Shown one piece after another: positions 46,930 to 59,839 of a DNA stretch of 64,000 nt (position 1 is its first letter; each line of letters begins with the position of its first letter). The stretch comes from Micrasema longulum. Its lineage: Eukaryota > Arthropoda > Insecta > Trichoptera > Brachycentridae. The notes under the pieces are model-generated. The model had not been told where the DNA came from. It was given only the letters and a program-made list of their open reading frames with translations, and ran no database searches. The translations under genes were made by a program, and so were the position numbers. Location: assembly GCA_022494885.1 (NCBI GenBank), contig JAGVSM010002739.1, positions 1-64,000 on the forward strand, read 5' to 3'.

Positions 46930-47849
46930 TTTGTTTATACAAATATGTTTTGTATATTTATTTACTAATACCTCATAAATTAATTACATATTATATTATT
47001 TATTATTGATGGTGGATTAAAATTACTTTTCATTGTCGCATTAGTTGCTTAAGCCGTTATAAAACGAATGTATCATTTCACCAACTAAAAAAAACATTTT
47101 TAAATCCAATTTTGGGTTGTACTCAATATTCTAATTAATAGTGATCTCAAATGATAAACTTAAATGTATTATGGAGATATGATTTGATAAATTATTGGTG
47201 GTCACTTATTTTATATGTAAATTGTGTTTAATATTGCATGTTTTAATTGAAATGATTAATAATTTATACAGTTATTACAATAAGTTTTTATATACATAAA
47301 TATGTTTCAATTGTATTTTATGAGGTAACAACATAAAACATATTTAACAATGTAAAACGTTAACAAATTTTATAAGAAATACCTGATAAATTGAAAAAAA
47401 GACAACAAGCTTCACAAAATCTTTTTTCGCATTTCAGCATCATCATGGTTTTTGTTGGTATAACAGTTTTTTTTGTATTCTAAGAATAGAGACATCTTAA
47501 ATATTTTAGTGAATTACATACATGCGTTTTTGAAAAAAGAACGATCAAAGTGACAGCGAGCAATCACTATAGAGTGGACAATTATTACGCATTTTACCCT
47601 ACATACTTATGTAGGTATTTTTTATATGACGTATAATTACATACTAAACATGGCATATCAATTGTAATTACATAATGGTGTTTTATTTTGTATAACTTTC
47701 GATTGAACATACTGTCTCTTGTCAAACTAATGGTTATAGTTTTTTTTTTATCTGTAACAATACTGAAATTAACAAAGGAACGCCTTACACTCGAACAACA
47801 CTTACAAATTGTGGAGATTAACTTTAAAATTCAGTGATCAGTTTGCAAA
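46930..47849. other. AT-rich stretch, no gene seen
   Basis: Downstream flank of EIF2B3. No coding evidence or matched repeat. Confidence 0.35.
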
Positions 47850-48424
47850 GCGTATAGGGCTCTTCATAAAACCTTGAATTTACTGCGGGAAAAATTTGGC
47901 AACAATATTATTTCTAGAAAGGGTCTTTTTAATTGGCCTTCATTAATTTGATGCCTTTTGATTATTGGACTTATGTTAAGTCCATTGTATATGGAAACCT
48001 CAGGGTAATAATTCGCTCTCGCTTTTAGAGATGCTCTATTACATATAAAAAAAGTGCTATAAATTTTTGGTTTAACAACAAGTTTGTAACAGATGGTTTG
48101 GGTTTGCGCTTGCAATTCTCGATCTAAGTACCTATAGCCCGTTGTATTGCTGTAAAATGTAGCTAACTTTGTGATTGATAGGCATAGAACGTTTTTTTTC
48201 AGAATGGGGGACTCTATAAACTGGTGCAAATTATTACTCTGGTATGGAAAGATACCAACATTGTTAGAAAAATTGGACCAACAGAATATGCCACGTAACT
48301 GCTAGACGCAAAGGACATTTGTTGAGTATCATTTTCAAATAATAAATGTGCCACACTTATGCCAATAACTATTTGCTTCTTTTATTTAAAAGTTGAAAAT
48401 TATTCTATTTCTTTCTATGCCATA

Positions 48425-48763
48425 TCAGGTCTCCCTGACGTTGGCGATCACTCTAGAGTAGGGATTCCGGTCCAGCGCCAACTGAAACAGCGCCTCAACC
48501 CCGCGCACTCCCGACCAGTCGCAGATGTTTCTCAGCCAGGACATCTGTCGCCTTCCAACTCCATGCTTTCCCTTGATCTTTCCCATCATAATCAGCTGTA
48601 GAAGCGTATATTTGCTTCCGCGCATGATATGGCCCAGATATGCGAGTTTTCTCTGTTTTATTGAGGACAGTAGTTCTTTTTCGGCACTGGCTCGTCTCAA
48701 CACCTCCACGTTGGTCACTAAATCTGTCCACGGAATTCTCAGCATTCCCCGGTGAAGCCACAT
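48425..48763 (-). pseudogene. LINE ORF2 C-terminal fragment (endonuclease-reverse transcriptase, RTE-like)
   Basis: A 112-codon minus-strand frame without stops reads MWLHRGMLRIPWTDLVTNVE, VLRRASAEKELLSSIKQRKL, AYLGHIMRGSKYTLLQLIMM and GKIKGKHGVGRRQMSWLRNI. This is the well-known C-terminal block of insect endonuclease-reverse transcriptase LINEs ('RRxLxIxWxDxVTNxEVLRR...YLGHIMR...LLQLIMxGKIxGxRGxGRRxxSWLRN'). The first residues overlap the segment preserved at 22140-22660. The open frame suggests it is younger than the other LINE relics here. Confidence 0.8.
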
Positions 48764-49257
48764 TTCAAAAATTATTGTTTAACAAAAAGAACCTAAAATA
48801 TTTTTAAAATATGTATATTTTACTTCTAATATATTTATTGCCAACATTGATAATGTTGGCATGGTCTTACTGATTTTCTTTCGAAAATGTTAAATAATTT
48901 AGTAAAATATGTCATTTGCATCAGCTTCAATAAAGCAATTATGTATAAGAATCACAAATTCTATTGGTGTAAGAATTATTTTGTCTGAACCATAAAATAT
49001 TGGTATGATGAGTATGTCTATTGGGCAAAAAATGTATAGTAGAATCTTGATTATCAACACTAGTAAGGGAAGAAAATAATGTCAGTGATATAGCAATACT
49101 GCATGACTATCAACTGAATTTTTTAGCAGGGGAACGTAAAAAGTGTTCTGTTCATATATTACTCACGATTTTAATCAACCAAAAATACCACTGGAGTATC
49201 TGAACAACTTTAATTTTTAGAGTAAAAATAGCATTAAAACAAACAATCTCTTTTTTT
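48764..49257. other. AT-rich stretch, no gene seen
   Basis: No recognised feature between the LINE fragment and the SINE S1 tail. Confidence 0.3.
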
Positions 49258-49340
49258 GCACCACAACAGGCCATGGGGCCCAATCACAGTGGTGAATTAC
49301 AACACAAAACACCCAGGCTTGAGAAAAATCACATTCAGAT
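49258..49340 (-). repeat. SINE S1, tail only
   Basis: GCACCACAACAGGCCATGGG, GCCCAATCACAGTGGTGAAT and ACACCCAGGCTTGAGAAAAA match the inverse of the S1 body. The tRNA-like head is missing, as in a 5'-truncated retroposed copy. Confidence 0.7.
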
Positions 49341-50689
49341 ACATTCTACTTCACTCTTAAACCACTTTATGACAATATCTAAATGGCGAAATGCTTTGGA
49401 ATATGTAAAACCGTTCTATTGTGGAAGATATCTTTTCAATTACGTGTTACATTTTAGAATTCATCGTTGGTGACACCTTCATTCCCATTTAGTCGAGCCG
49501 TTCTCTAATGAAGATGATTTCTGCCTTGCACATATATTTTTTAATTGCTTCGCTAAGTACTGAGCAAAGTAGGCAATAAGTTATATTTAAAAAAAACACG
49601 GACATAATTTTGGGAGACAACTCCTCTCGTAAACAGATGTCACAAAACTTTTAAATAGGGTAATTCGAAGAGAGACAGCCATAGTTTTTTTTGGAATTGA
49701 ATGTTTTTTGCCATATAACAAATAAAGCACTTAATTAATTTTCAGTCAAGTCTATTCATTATTCTTCTATTTTTGTGCAACAATGCCATAAAAATAATAT
49801 GTTTAGAAACTAAAAACAATAATATTCTTAAACACTGTGGTAAGATGACCATGCTAGTTAATAAAAGATGGCCATTCAACTTAGGATGCGTTTTCTTTGT
49901 CTTTGTCTATTCGCTCTCATCTACCTGTGGTCATATTATTCAAATTTGCGTTTTCTTTTTGCAATTGATCTTGATACCACATGGTAGCATTTCTGATTGA
50001 TTCCATTGGGTGTACAAAAAACTGTACTGAAATTCAGTAAAGTTTTCGTGCTTCCACGCTTACAAGTAGTGTACTGTAACCATTCCTTAATTTGCCTCCA
50101 TTTCCTGCTTTGAAATATTTCGATCTCTCCTCTATGGCCTCTCCTAAATACAAAAATATATAAAACACTTTATTTTAATCATTAGTTTGGTTAAAAATGT
50201 TGTGCCATGCCATCAAGTGCACTATGTGTATTTAATTCATTTTAATTACTATTATTTTTGCTGAATATTGATGTGTTGGCTGATTATTTATTGTTGTTTA
50301 ATTTTGCTGTGCCGATTGCCTATCAATTGGCGTACCATTCAATCTTCATCTTTTTTTACATTATAAAATATTTTATATGCAAAAGTAAATTAAGAGTCCT
50401 CCTCAATACGGAAATCTGTTCTGAAGAAGACTGTACCGTGTTCAATTTTTTTTTTACATATTTCGCGTGTCATTTAAATATATTTTTATTTCTTCTATAC
50501 TAATTTTCTTCGATTTCCGCGCCGCCTGTTATAAACGAGTCACTGCATGTTTATCTTATTCCTGTCGAAGGGTGTTATATGTCTCCAACCTATATAAAGG
50601 CAGTGATTGTTCGTTTTATTTTCATTAACATAATCGCACGCAATTAATAACGGAGTTTTAAGAGTTGATATTTTACCCACGTATCTGTA
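49341..50689. other. AT-rich stretch upstream of the hAT relic
   Basis: No recognised coding motif. It may include the 5' non-coding part of the hAT element. Confidence 0.3.
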
Positions 50690-52360
50690 AAAACCATGTC
50701 GGAAGCAAAAAAAGAAGAGACGGTAGTAAAATGTGGATTTTGTAATACGGATTTATCGTTAATCTTACAAACCCATCATCGTCAATGTGCCTTATTTGTC
50801 AAAAACATTTTTAAATTAAGTAATGAAGCCTTCTAAGCTTCTAGACAAAGATGTGACCGTTTTCTTAAGACATGAAAAAGAAGTACGAAATTCAGCCAAC
50901 TATATCAAAACTGTTTTCTTCAGCTTCTAAACAAGACGAGGACGGACTTAGCACTTTGTACAATATCTCATTGTTGATTTTTAAAACAGGCAAACCACAT
51001 ACTATTGGGGAATATTTCATTTTACCAGCAGTAAAAGAAGTAATAACCAATGTGCTCCATAAATTGGCTGCAGATATCCGAAAAATTATTTGAGCAATAG
51101 TTCTGTGCAAAGACGAATTGATGAGATGACTAAAAAAAATTGAAAATCCTTGTGCAATCATTTGCAGACTTATCAATTTTTTATTCAACTGGATAAGTCC
51201 ACTTTACCAACCAATGAAGCATTGTTATTGTCATACGTGATGTTTATCAAAGATGAGAAAATATGTCATAAACTATTGTTTGCTACTAATTTTGAAACAG
51301 ATATAAAAGGAGAATATTTAATACGCTGGAAAAGTTTTGTGAAGAAAGGAAAATTCCTTTTAATAATATTTTGTCAGTTGCTACGAATGCCGCATCGGCT
51401 ATGACAGGTCACAAAGGCTTCATAGCGTGCTTAAAAAATGAGTTCCTGACGTGTTTGCTGTGCATTGCGTAATTCATCGCCAGTATTTGGTTGCGATAAA
51501 TCTGAGTGAAAGCCTCCATACATCACTGCAATATGTTATCAGAGCAGTTAATAAAATCAGAAGTAACTCGTTGAACGATGGATTATTTAGCCAGCTTTGC
51601 ATTGGCAATGATGAAGATTTCAACCGATTGCTGGTTCGCACAGAAGTGCGTTGGCTGTCAAAAGGTACTTGTTTGACTCGATTTTAAATCTGTTTGGGTC
51701 TGTGAGTTTCTAGGAAACAAAGACACAGAATTGCATTCTCATCACAGAACGATATTGCGTACTTGACAGACCTGTATAAATTGTTTAATGATGTCAATCT
51801 CCAACATCAAGGCGACGACCTAAACTTGATTAAGACAAAAATTGCGTTGCGGCTTCTGTATCCAAACTGCCATTGTCTAAAAAAAATATCAGCAGTTGGC
51901 AATTCGATAACTTCCCAAATTTATCAGCAGTATCATTCAAAAACGACGACTTGCTTGTTTACTGTCAACACTTTGAAAACCTCCACATTGATTTCATGGA
52001 ACGATTCCAGGATATTTTAAACAAGGGCATACCGGGTTTTGGATTTTTGAATTGTCAACACAGTATGAACATCCCAGTTAGAAGAAGAACTAATAGAACT
52101 GACGACAAATGAAGAATTAAAAATTGAATTTAAGAATGGCTACCAAGAATTTTGGTTGCAGAAGCCGATTTCGCACCTGTACCTAGAATTATGGTTGATT
52201 ATTCAATGATTTCTGATAGTATTCCCATCGTCCTACTTAGCTGAACGTGGATTTAGTGTTGTAGTAACTAAAAAGAGAAATCGGCTCCATGTTACTGAAC
52301 CTGGCGATTTAAGGTTGTTTTTAAGTAAAATAAGTCTGATGTTAACAAACTCCTTAAAAT
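50690..52360 (+). pseudogene. hAT-type transposase relic (ZBED5-like)
   Basis: Plus-strand frames give an N-terminal start MSEAKKEETVVKCGFCNTDL (50696 on), a degenerate remnant of the BED-finger region. Then come NEALLLSYVMFIKDEKICHK with LLFATNFETDIKGE, VHCVIHRQYLVAINLSESLH, LQYVIRAVNKIRSNSLNDGL and TEVRWLSKGTCLTRF. Near the end, FPSSYLAERGFSVVVTKKRN with RLHVTEPGDLRL is the conserved C-terminal dimerisation segment of hAT transposases. This set of motifs is typical of ZBED5/FAM200-like hAT proteins common in arthropod genomes. At least five frame changes or stops break it, so it cannot make a transposase. Confidence 0.8.
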
Positions 52361-52785
52361 GCATCAAATTCAACCATTTCGTTTGATTAGTTATAAATTT
52401 AATGTTAATAAAAACACTTCTCAATATAATTAAGTAGGTGTGGGTTTTAATTGTTCTCATTAGAAGATTATTCTTTAAACTCAGAAATAGGATAGGTGTC
52501 ATATCCTATCTTACGACTATATAATATTACATTGCAATTCCACGTTTAAATATAATCGTGGCAATAGCTGTTATAGATTCGCGACAGATGGTAAGTAAAA
52601 AAATTGGGGGCTCTAAAAAAAATATTCTCAAAGTAGGTGGTCGGCAAAATAAGGTGAAGAGCCTATGGTTTAAATTGTGCCGAAATTGCGAATTGTAAAT
52701 ATTTATTAACGACTCCTTCCTTCCAACCCTAACCTGAAAATATGTAGCTCAAATTACTGATTGTTCAACTCTGCGCTAGTTCCTA
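52361..52785. other. 3' flank of the hAT relic
   Basis: Non-coding. GGTGAAGAGCCTATGG at 52654-52669 is close to the inverse of TATAGGGCTCTTCATA at 47853-47868 and could be the other end of the hAT element. Confidence 0.35.
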
Positions 52786-53264
52786 TAGTCCTTAAAATAT
52801 AGCTTGATTAGAATGACAGCTGTCAAACTAATTTCATTAGTGATGGGAAATTACTGATCACTGATCAAATCGATTTTATCAGTTATTTCATGCAATCCAG
52901 AAACTCTGTTTCCGAAAATTGATATGAAAAACGCAAAAACAAGCCTATTAAAGTGTGTTTAACACAATTATTCACCAAAAAATGAGACATTTATACTTTT
53001 TTCGTGAACAACATCAAATGATTTATTTTTTTATTCGATCAATTTGTTCCATCTCTAATGTTTTTGCAAAATTATGTAACCCTGTAAGAACGTCGTTAAT
53101 AAATAGTTATGTTTCAAGTATTGTATTAAAAAAATAAATTAACTCGCCAGGTACAAATGATTTTTCGTGTGTCAATATAAATAACTCTTTTGACGTTACT
53201 AAAAAGTTATGTCGTCACTTTTTCTGACAACTGTCATTCTAATCATGTTACATTTTAAGGACTA
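52786..53264. mobile_element. 479-bp MITE, TA target duplication (mariner-like)
   Basis: The left end TAGTCCTTAAAATATAGCTT, GATTAGAATGACAGCTGTCA is inverted at the right end (53225-53264), with about five mismatches over 41 bp. The flanking dinucleotide is TA on both sides (52784-52785 and 53265-53266), the target duplication of Tc1/mariner elements. It has no transposase. Confidence 0.75.
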
Positions 53265-54253
53265 TAGCTACTTAAATTCAGCTATACGAGTATAAGTAGA
53301 CAGGTAATTACTTGTTAGTATTTAATGAGCTTAGAAGGGGAAAATATAATTTGATTGTATTTGATTGTTTTTGATTGTAGAACTCCGGTCATCCGGATTG
53401 TAAAATATCCAAACAGTTATCAGGCAATGAAGGATATGTATTTAATTTTAATTTAATTGTGCTATAAACAAATATTTTTTGAAAAAAGATAGTGATTTTT
53501 CGTTCATTACAGCTAAAAATTTGTTTTTGTAATGTGCGGATTTGAAAAGAGGCCAAAAAACCTTTAAAATGAATCCGGGTAAGTGGGTGGGGGGCTTTCA
53601 ATGTCCGCAATAAATATTCGAAAATGATTCGACGTGTTATAAAAATATTATCCTGCACGCCTGCCTACTGAATTTATTCTAATAAAATAGTCAGATCGTG
53701 TATCTAGCTTTATTTTTATAGCTTTTAATGAAAGTAATTGAAAACGCGAAAATTTGGGGTTATATTTGCCTCATGCTACATCTAATAAATTATCCGTTAC
53801 TGTATCATATGGGTCTTTAATTTACAATATTGCGTAACGCAAATACATTAAACGAATACCATAGTACGCTTTAATAAGTGTTTCGGTCAGGGACAATGTT
53901 GACAATGTTGACAGAATGATCGTTTCAATCCATTGTCTCAAACCACTTCACATTGGCACTAGCCATTAGCTGTACCTACAAGTAACTATTCATTTCATCA
54001 CATATAGTGAACGTTGAAACAAATAGTTGATATAGGAGATTGTAACATTCTGTTCAAAAGCCAATATTTATTTCGTTTTTACTCATATATTTTTATAGTT
54101 ACATCCATTACATGTACGCTTGTACTGGTGGTTTAACTTAAGCTGGCGCGTTTAGAAAACTCACACTAACGCATTTAAATCACAATGTTTTGAGTATGTC
54201 CAAACGCTTGCCGACTGGCTGGACTCTCCCTAGGGAGTTGTTCATATTTAAAT
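53265..54253. other. AT-rich stretch, no gene seen
   Basis: No coding evidence. A short direct repeat (ACAATGTTGACAATGTTGACA) is present near 53894-53914. Confidence 0.3.
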
Positions 54254-54554
54254 TTATTGCAACAGAGAGGGAAAATATTTTTGAGAAGGGAATATGGGAG
54301 CTAGGTATTTACAGGGCTTATGACCTGTCATTGGCTGGTTTAAGTGGCCACTTTACTTCTGTTGACTTTTGTCAAGTAAAAGAGCACAAAAATCAACAGA
54401 TGGAAGAGTTGAGGAAATGTGGATGTTCAAACATAGGCAGAATGGTGAATGTTACACAGTGTGTAAAGTGGCCACTTAAACCAGCCAATAACAGGTTAAT
54501 ACCTAGACTCCCATATTCCCTTCTAAAAAATATTATCCCTCTCTGTTGCAATAA
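54254..54554. mobile_element. MITE-A, full-length reference copy (301 bp)
   Basis: The left arm (54254-54352) starts TTATTGCAACAGAGAGGG and ends GGTTTAAGTGGCCACTTTA. The right arm (54463-54554) is its inverse with small indels. Between them lie about 110 bp containing ATCAACAGATGGAAGAGTTG and GAATGTTACACAGTGTG. Flanks are ATTTAAAT and TTTTAAAT, an 8-bp target duplication with one mismatch, which fits hAT, P or Merlin-type transposition. The 124-residue open frame here is a by-product of the palindrome. Confidence 0.85.
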
Positions 54555-57500
54555 TTTTAAATAACGCATTTAAAATCTATGGGATGTTGATTTAAAAAAA
54601 TATTGTATCAAATTTTAACCAAATGTGCTATATTTAAAAAAAAATCGGTGTTGGATTAGAGGGTTGTTTATATGAATAAAAAATACAATGGATTAAGAAA
54701 ATGTAATATTAATTTGCTAAAATACTTTGTTTCACTATTTTATATTTTTCAAATATTTTTTTTTTTAATATTGCATTTTACTAATAATAGTCCTTTTAAG
54801 AACAAAGGGCTATTTAAATTTGAAAAAATGTATTTTTTAATAGTCAATTACTCTAGAACTGGAATGCGAAATTGTGTAGATTGTTTTAAGTATATGAATA
54901 ACAAGATTTATTGTTTATCAATAAGTGAGTATACACATTGTCTCCGATATAATTTGATTGTGCATTTTAATTACATTATATTAATCATAATTATGATGAA
55001 CACAAAATATTAAATAAAAAAAATGCTTGTTTAAAAATAAATACTCGTAAATACATATATGACTTTTTTTAAAGTAATTGTTTGTTTTCGCTCTAATCCA
55101 AAATATATTTTTAAAAACATTTAATATAACAATATATAACATCAAGATTTTAAAAATCAGTATTCTGCACGTTAAAAATGTTTTTGTGTAAGTTTTGCGA
55201 CCTATTCATGATTTGATTAAATCAAAACACCTACATATTTATAAACCCGTGTTTTTAATCCATAACTTAATTCTCGAACATATTATTATACTTTTACAAT
55301 TAAGAATCGCAGTGAAATTCAGACGAACGCAGAAGCATCCTGTGTATATTGTATTACCATATCATTAGCAACTAATAAAGCAATAGTTGTCTATGTCACG
55401 CTCATAAGCGCGTCTGAGCGCGAGAGAGACAGAGATTATTTTCTTAATGCGTATGCCGTTCGATGTCATACCATGGGCTTATTCACGGATACTACACAAT
55501 GCATATGTGTAAGTATAGCGCACGCGCCAGCTTATAAAAATCCACCAGTAGGAGCGTTAGAAAAAAATTCCGACAAATAGTGTAGGTAGGTACTATGCTT
55601 TTTCGATCTATTTTCGGTTTCTTCTTATGGAATTTCGGATTTGTCCATTTTTACAACATTAACGTACAGAAATGATGCATATTTTGATATTTATTATTTT
55701 ATGTGCTTTTTCATCACTATTCTATAATACGTTCACCAAATATTTTCATTGCAGTTCTAAAACCGCTTAAACGGCTGAGAAAATTTCGTTTCATAAATTA
55801 CCTAAAAATAAATAAGTAACTGGGTATTTGAAATACAAAAGTTCCGTTTATTTTGCAAATAACTACGTTTTAAAAAAGGCATCATAAAATCTTTATAATC
55901 TTGACATTTCGCTGAAAATCATCGAAGCGCATCGGAAGGTACGCCCAGTAAAAACTATTGAATCTAAAAGCTTTATTTTGTCTCGCTCTCGAGTATTTTT
56001 ACTAAAGAGTTGAGTGAACTATTAGTCCCATGGTATTTCAAGAGCCTATATACTGTCTACGTAATATCACATTTTTATCTTAACTTTAATTGACCACAAC
56101 CACCGGCCATATAACTTGTGTAATATTTTGTATTTTCAAATCGGACTTTTTCATTTTAATCAAATCGTACAAACTCATTATGTTAAGCAACAAATCTACT
56201 CACTCACTATTAACTCATGAAGTTAACAAACAATGGCTAGAAGAATTTATCCTAACACAAAAATTGTTTAAATTAAACATGCAACCCATTTTTAAAAAAG
56301 ATGTCTTCTCGTTCTTGTACAATTTTTTGATAAAATCGGAACAACCAAAGTACTACGACTAATAATAAATTATAATTGCATTCCATACCCGTTATTAAGT
56401 ACCTTCTTATTTTTCCTTTTCAACAAAATGATTCAAATTAATTGAATACCTGTAACTTAGCTATTTATCGTACACATTGAAATATTCGGATTCGTTTTGG
56501 AGATCTTATGACCTCTTTTCAGATCAGCACATTGCAAAACCTTTTTTTAGCTTTAAAGAACGATTAATTACTCGCCTGTAAGCCTAAACTCCCGTTTATT
56601 TATACCTACGTATCCCTTTTTTATTTTTCATTTTAATTTGTTTTTTTTTTTTTAAATTCGCGTTTTTACAATTTACATTTACTGCTTTTAATGTCTAGAA
56701 AGCCAATTTGTATGTAACTCTCAACCTAATTTTTCTAACCCTGATGGCGATAAGGTATGTTAGTTCATTGGCTTGTTAGTAAACCGGGGAAAACAATCGT
56801 GAGAAATGATCGTGTACAAGTCAAAATACCCATAGCAGCATTTTATTTTGTTTTAGGAATGAACGTTAAATGAATCAGTGCGTGGAAAACGTATTCATTG
56901 CCAAATTCGAAATTTTGAAACATAATTTTACTTGTTTTTGTAGTTATTCGGTAATCTATTGTTAAGTTTTATTCATTAGAAAAGTATTATCACGGTTATT
57001 CAATTAATATTTTCATTGTTTTCTTACTACGAATGTATCATCATTAATTTTAAACACGTAAATCACACTGTCTCTTCTATTCGTTTATTTAAGCAAAATT
57101 AACGTTTTCTTTCAATGTTACTAACCCAAACAAATATCATGGTGATACGAAAATTTCCATTTTCATTCAATGTATTTTTTTTTTTGTAAACTTGCTTGTG
57201 TTTACTAATGTTTAAATTTTTTATTTTCCATTGACTTCAATGAAAAATTTGTTCAATTATTGCCTCAATACACGGTAACCCTGTTGGCGGGTAATGAAAA
57301 AACATAATATTTCTGTAATTTGTAAAAAAAGGAGTTAATAGCAATTGATGTACATACATATATTATAAAAGAAGTAAATAATATTTTGGAGGAGAAAATA
57401 TGAAAATTTAAGCATTTGCAATGCTGATGATTTATCATAACAATCCTTGTAACGTACATCAACTTTTATTTTTACCTACGAAATAGGATCCCTAAATAAA

Positions 57501-58274
57501 TATTTTTTCCGTTAGCATAATTTATGCACACAATGATTAAATTATTAAATCTCATTTTAATTTACAATACAACATTTAAATGATGAAAAAAGTTTTGACA
57601 TTAGGTTATTTATATATTTTCTTTAAACGGCATAGGTAATAAAACATAAAAGTTATCTTGAATTGACAGTAAGGTTTTGATTTCTATAGAACTCAGTTTT
57701 ACGCACGAACTCGTCCTAGTGACAGATTGATTTACAAAAGAATATTTTGTAGCAATGTCAATGGTGAACTTTGCTTAAGACACAAGGAGACATTGAACTT
57801 TTATAATCTTATTTGAAGGTTATTACTAAATTACACAGTAACACAGATTTACAATACCTACAGTAATGAATTTCTAGATCGCAATTGCTAACACGAAGTT
57901 TTGTCCACCGCCATTAAAACACGGTAATCATTGTTTACTTTAAAATGGTAGTAACATTTTAAGATTTTAAAGTGAAATAGTTCACAATCAAAAAAACACC
58001 TTTTGGTCTTCCTTACTCCTCTTTACCTATAATATACATTTATATCTTCCCTTGATACTGCATTGATCTGCGGAAAGCACTGCATTCGTAGGTAAATAAA
58101 CTAAATCAACTCTTAAATCGTATACCGATTGTAGTATTTCTTTTAATTGCGTTCAGTTATAAATATTGATCTAAAACAAGTAGGTATGTGACATTTTCAT
58201 AGTATTAAAACACTTCAAACAAATGAATTAGCAAAAAAGCGTATTAACAAAAAATAATCCATGTACTCGTCTTT
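54555..58274. other. AT-rich stretch, no gene seen
   Basis: Several short frames (for example 54672-55013 and 56090-56362) are rich in F, I, N, K and Y and lack motifs. A GC-richer patch at about 55385-55560 (GTCTGAGCGCGAGAGAGAC, TAGCGCACGCGCCAGC) is unexplained. A possible LINE tail lies near 56470-56620, but the match is too weak to annotate. Confidence 0.35.
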
Positions 58275-59592
58275 ATATATATAATTCCTCTGTACGTGTG
58301 ATATCACCGAACTCCTCTTAAACGGCTTAACCGATTTAAGTGCGGTATTCAGAGAAATATAGATATTTGCGCTATGCGTGTTCGTAGATATCTTCAAATA
58401 ATATCATAAAATCTTCAATCTAATATGTAAAAAAGAAGAATGCATTTACAAAAAAAATGAAAAATGTTGTTTTTTTGCCTATAAAAAAAGTTTGTTTTTG
58501 AATGTTTACAAACAGCATTTGTTTTTTGTGGATCTCAATCAGATTTTTTCCTTAAATTCATTATTATTTCTACGTATTTATTTATTTTTACTGGATATTT
58601 GGTAATAGTCAAATAATATTAAATTTAATACATTTTTAAAAATCGTATTCTAACATAAGTACACCCCTTTGTTGGTGAGAAGACCGGAGTTTGACAATTG
58701 CAAAAAGGATGCCTCATTTGAAAAAATATTTATTTTATGTTTTGGAATTCAACCATAAACAGGTACCTAGGTACCTACTTCAACTTCAATATTTGTCTAT
58801 TAACAATTTTTAGTTTTAGAATTTAATCACTTACCTACTTATCAATAAAAAGTATTTTTCCTTTTATCCAGACAGTTTTTGCACGCTTTGACACAATCGG
58901 AAATTTTTCATTGAATTTCTTTTGGTTTCAAATATCAAGTTCGAGTCAAAACCCGGCTAGCGGTTAAAGAATGACTTAATTCACGTTAGGCATGAGTTGA
59001 GTGTCGTAATTTTAGAGGGCTTAGGATAAAACGCAGTCTGACTTTTTTTAATTTTCTCCCTGGATTATGGCACTAGAGCAGTGATTTTTACATGATTTTG
59101 ATTCGAGCACCACGAAGACTCTTGGACCCAGTTGTTTGATCGTTAATAAAAGTGAAGTTTTACTTTAGTTTAATTTATTAACAAATTCGGTTTTACTATC
59201 GTTCTACTATCAATGCGTTGTTTCACTTGCGTTTTTACTTACGAAAAATGTAACCGCTGTTTTTTCGATTCCAAATCTCAAAAACGGAATATTATGCACC
59301 GTAGAATGTGACTTTGCAAACGTCAAAAACGCAAACAAATTAAACCACGTGACAACATGGCATATTTAAACGCAATAAAATAACATCGGTAAACAGAATT
59401 TTAAAATAATTATAAAGTTTGACAATTTCGTATAGTAAAAACCCGAAGAACGATAACAATATTTTAATATCTTATTTAAAACAAAAAATGATAAGAAAAA
59501 TTAAAAGACAAAAAAAATACGGTAATCCAACAAGCTCCAAATGCCAGGCAAGCCAATGTTCGGAGAGGACAACGTCTGTCGGGTCCGCTAGT
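58275..59592. mobile_element. Non-autonomous Helitron-like element (about 1.3 kb)
   Basis: The left part reads TATATATATAATTCCTCTGT, then ACTCCTCTTAAACGGCTTAA and CCGATTT. This matches, from memory, the 'CTCCT..AACGGCT..ACCGATT' start widespread in insect Helitron-like (Helentron) repeats. The right part reads GACAACGTCTGTCGGGTCCG, CTAGT (end about 59592), with a CTAG terminus and a GGAC/GTCC stem just before it. AT-rich target sequence (TATATAATATA) flanks it. No helicase frame is present. Confidence 0.6.
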
Positions 59593-59839
59593 ATATAATA
59601 TATTATAGGCACTTGTATTTATGTAGATTGTTTGAAACATAGATGTTATTTTTGTACAATCAATATTAATAATCAGCTGTGTAGCTATGCCATGCGTAGT
59701 TTTTTATGAATCCTTAGTAGACGCTAGTCCTCTTAAATCCTGGAAATTTCTTACGACGCTCTTGGATCGTCAAATTATATGAAATCTCACTTTTTTTCAT
59801 TTTTCATACCCTCAATTTTAAAATCAGCAATTTCTTATT

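Noticed and set aside
54190..54564. 124-codon open frame
   Set aside because: It spans the two inverted arms of MITE-A; the translation mirrors itself and shows no protein domain.
54672..55013. 113-codon open frame
   Set aside because: Low-complexity AT-driven residues, no domain and no sign of codon bias.
56470..56620. Possible LINE C-terminus (FSFKERLITRL-like) with following tail
   Set aside because: Only a few residues match and the frame is not supported upstream.
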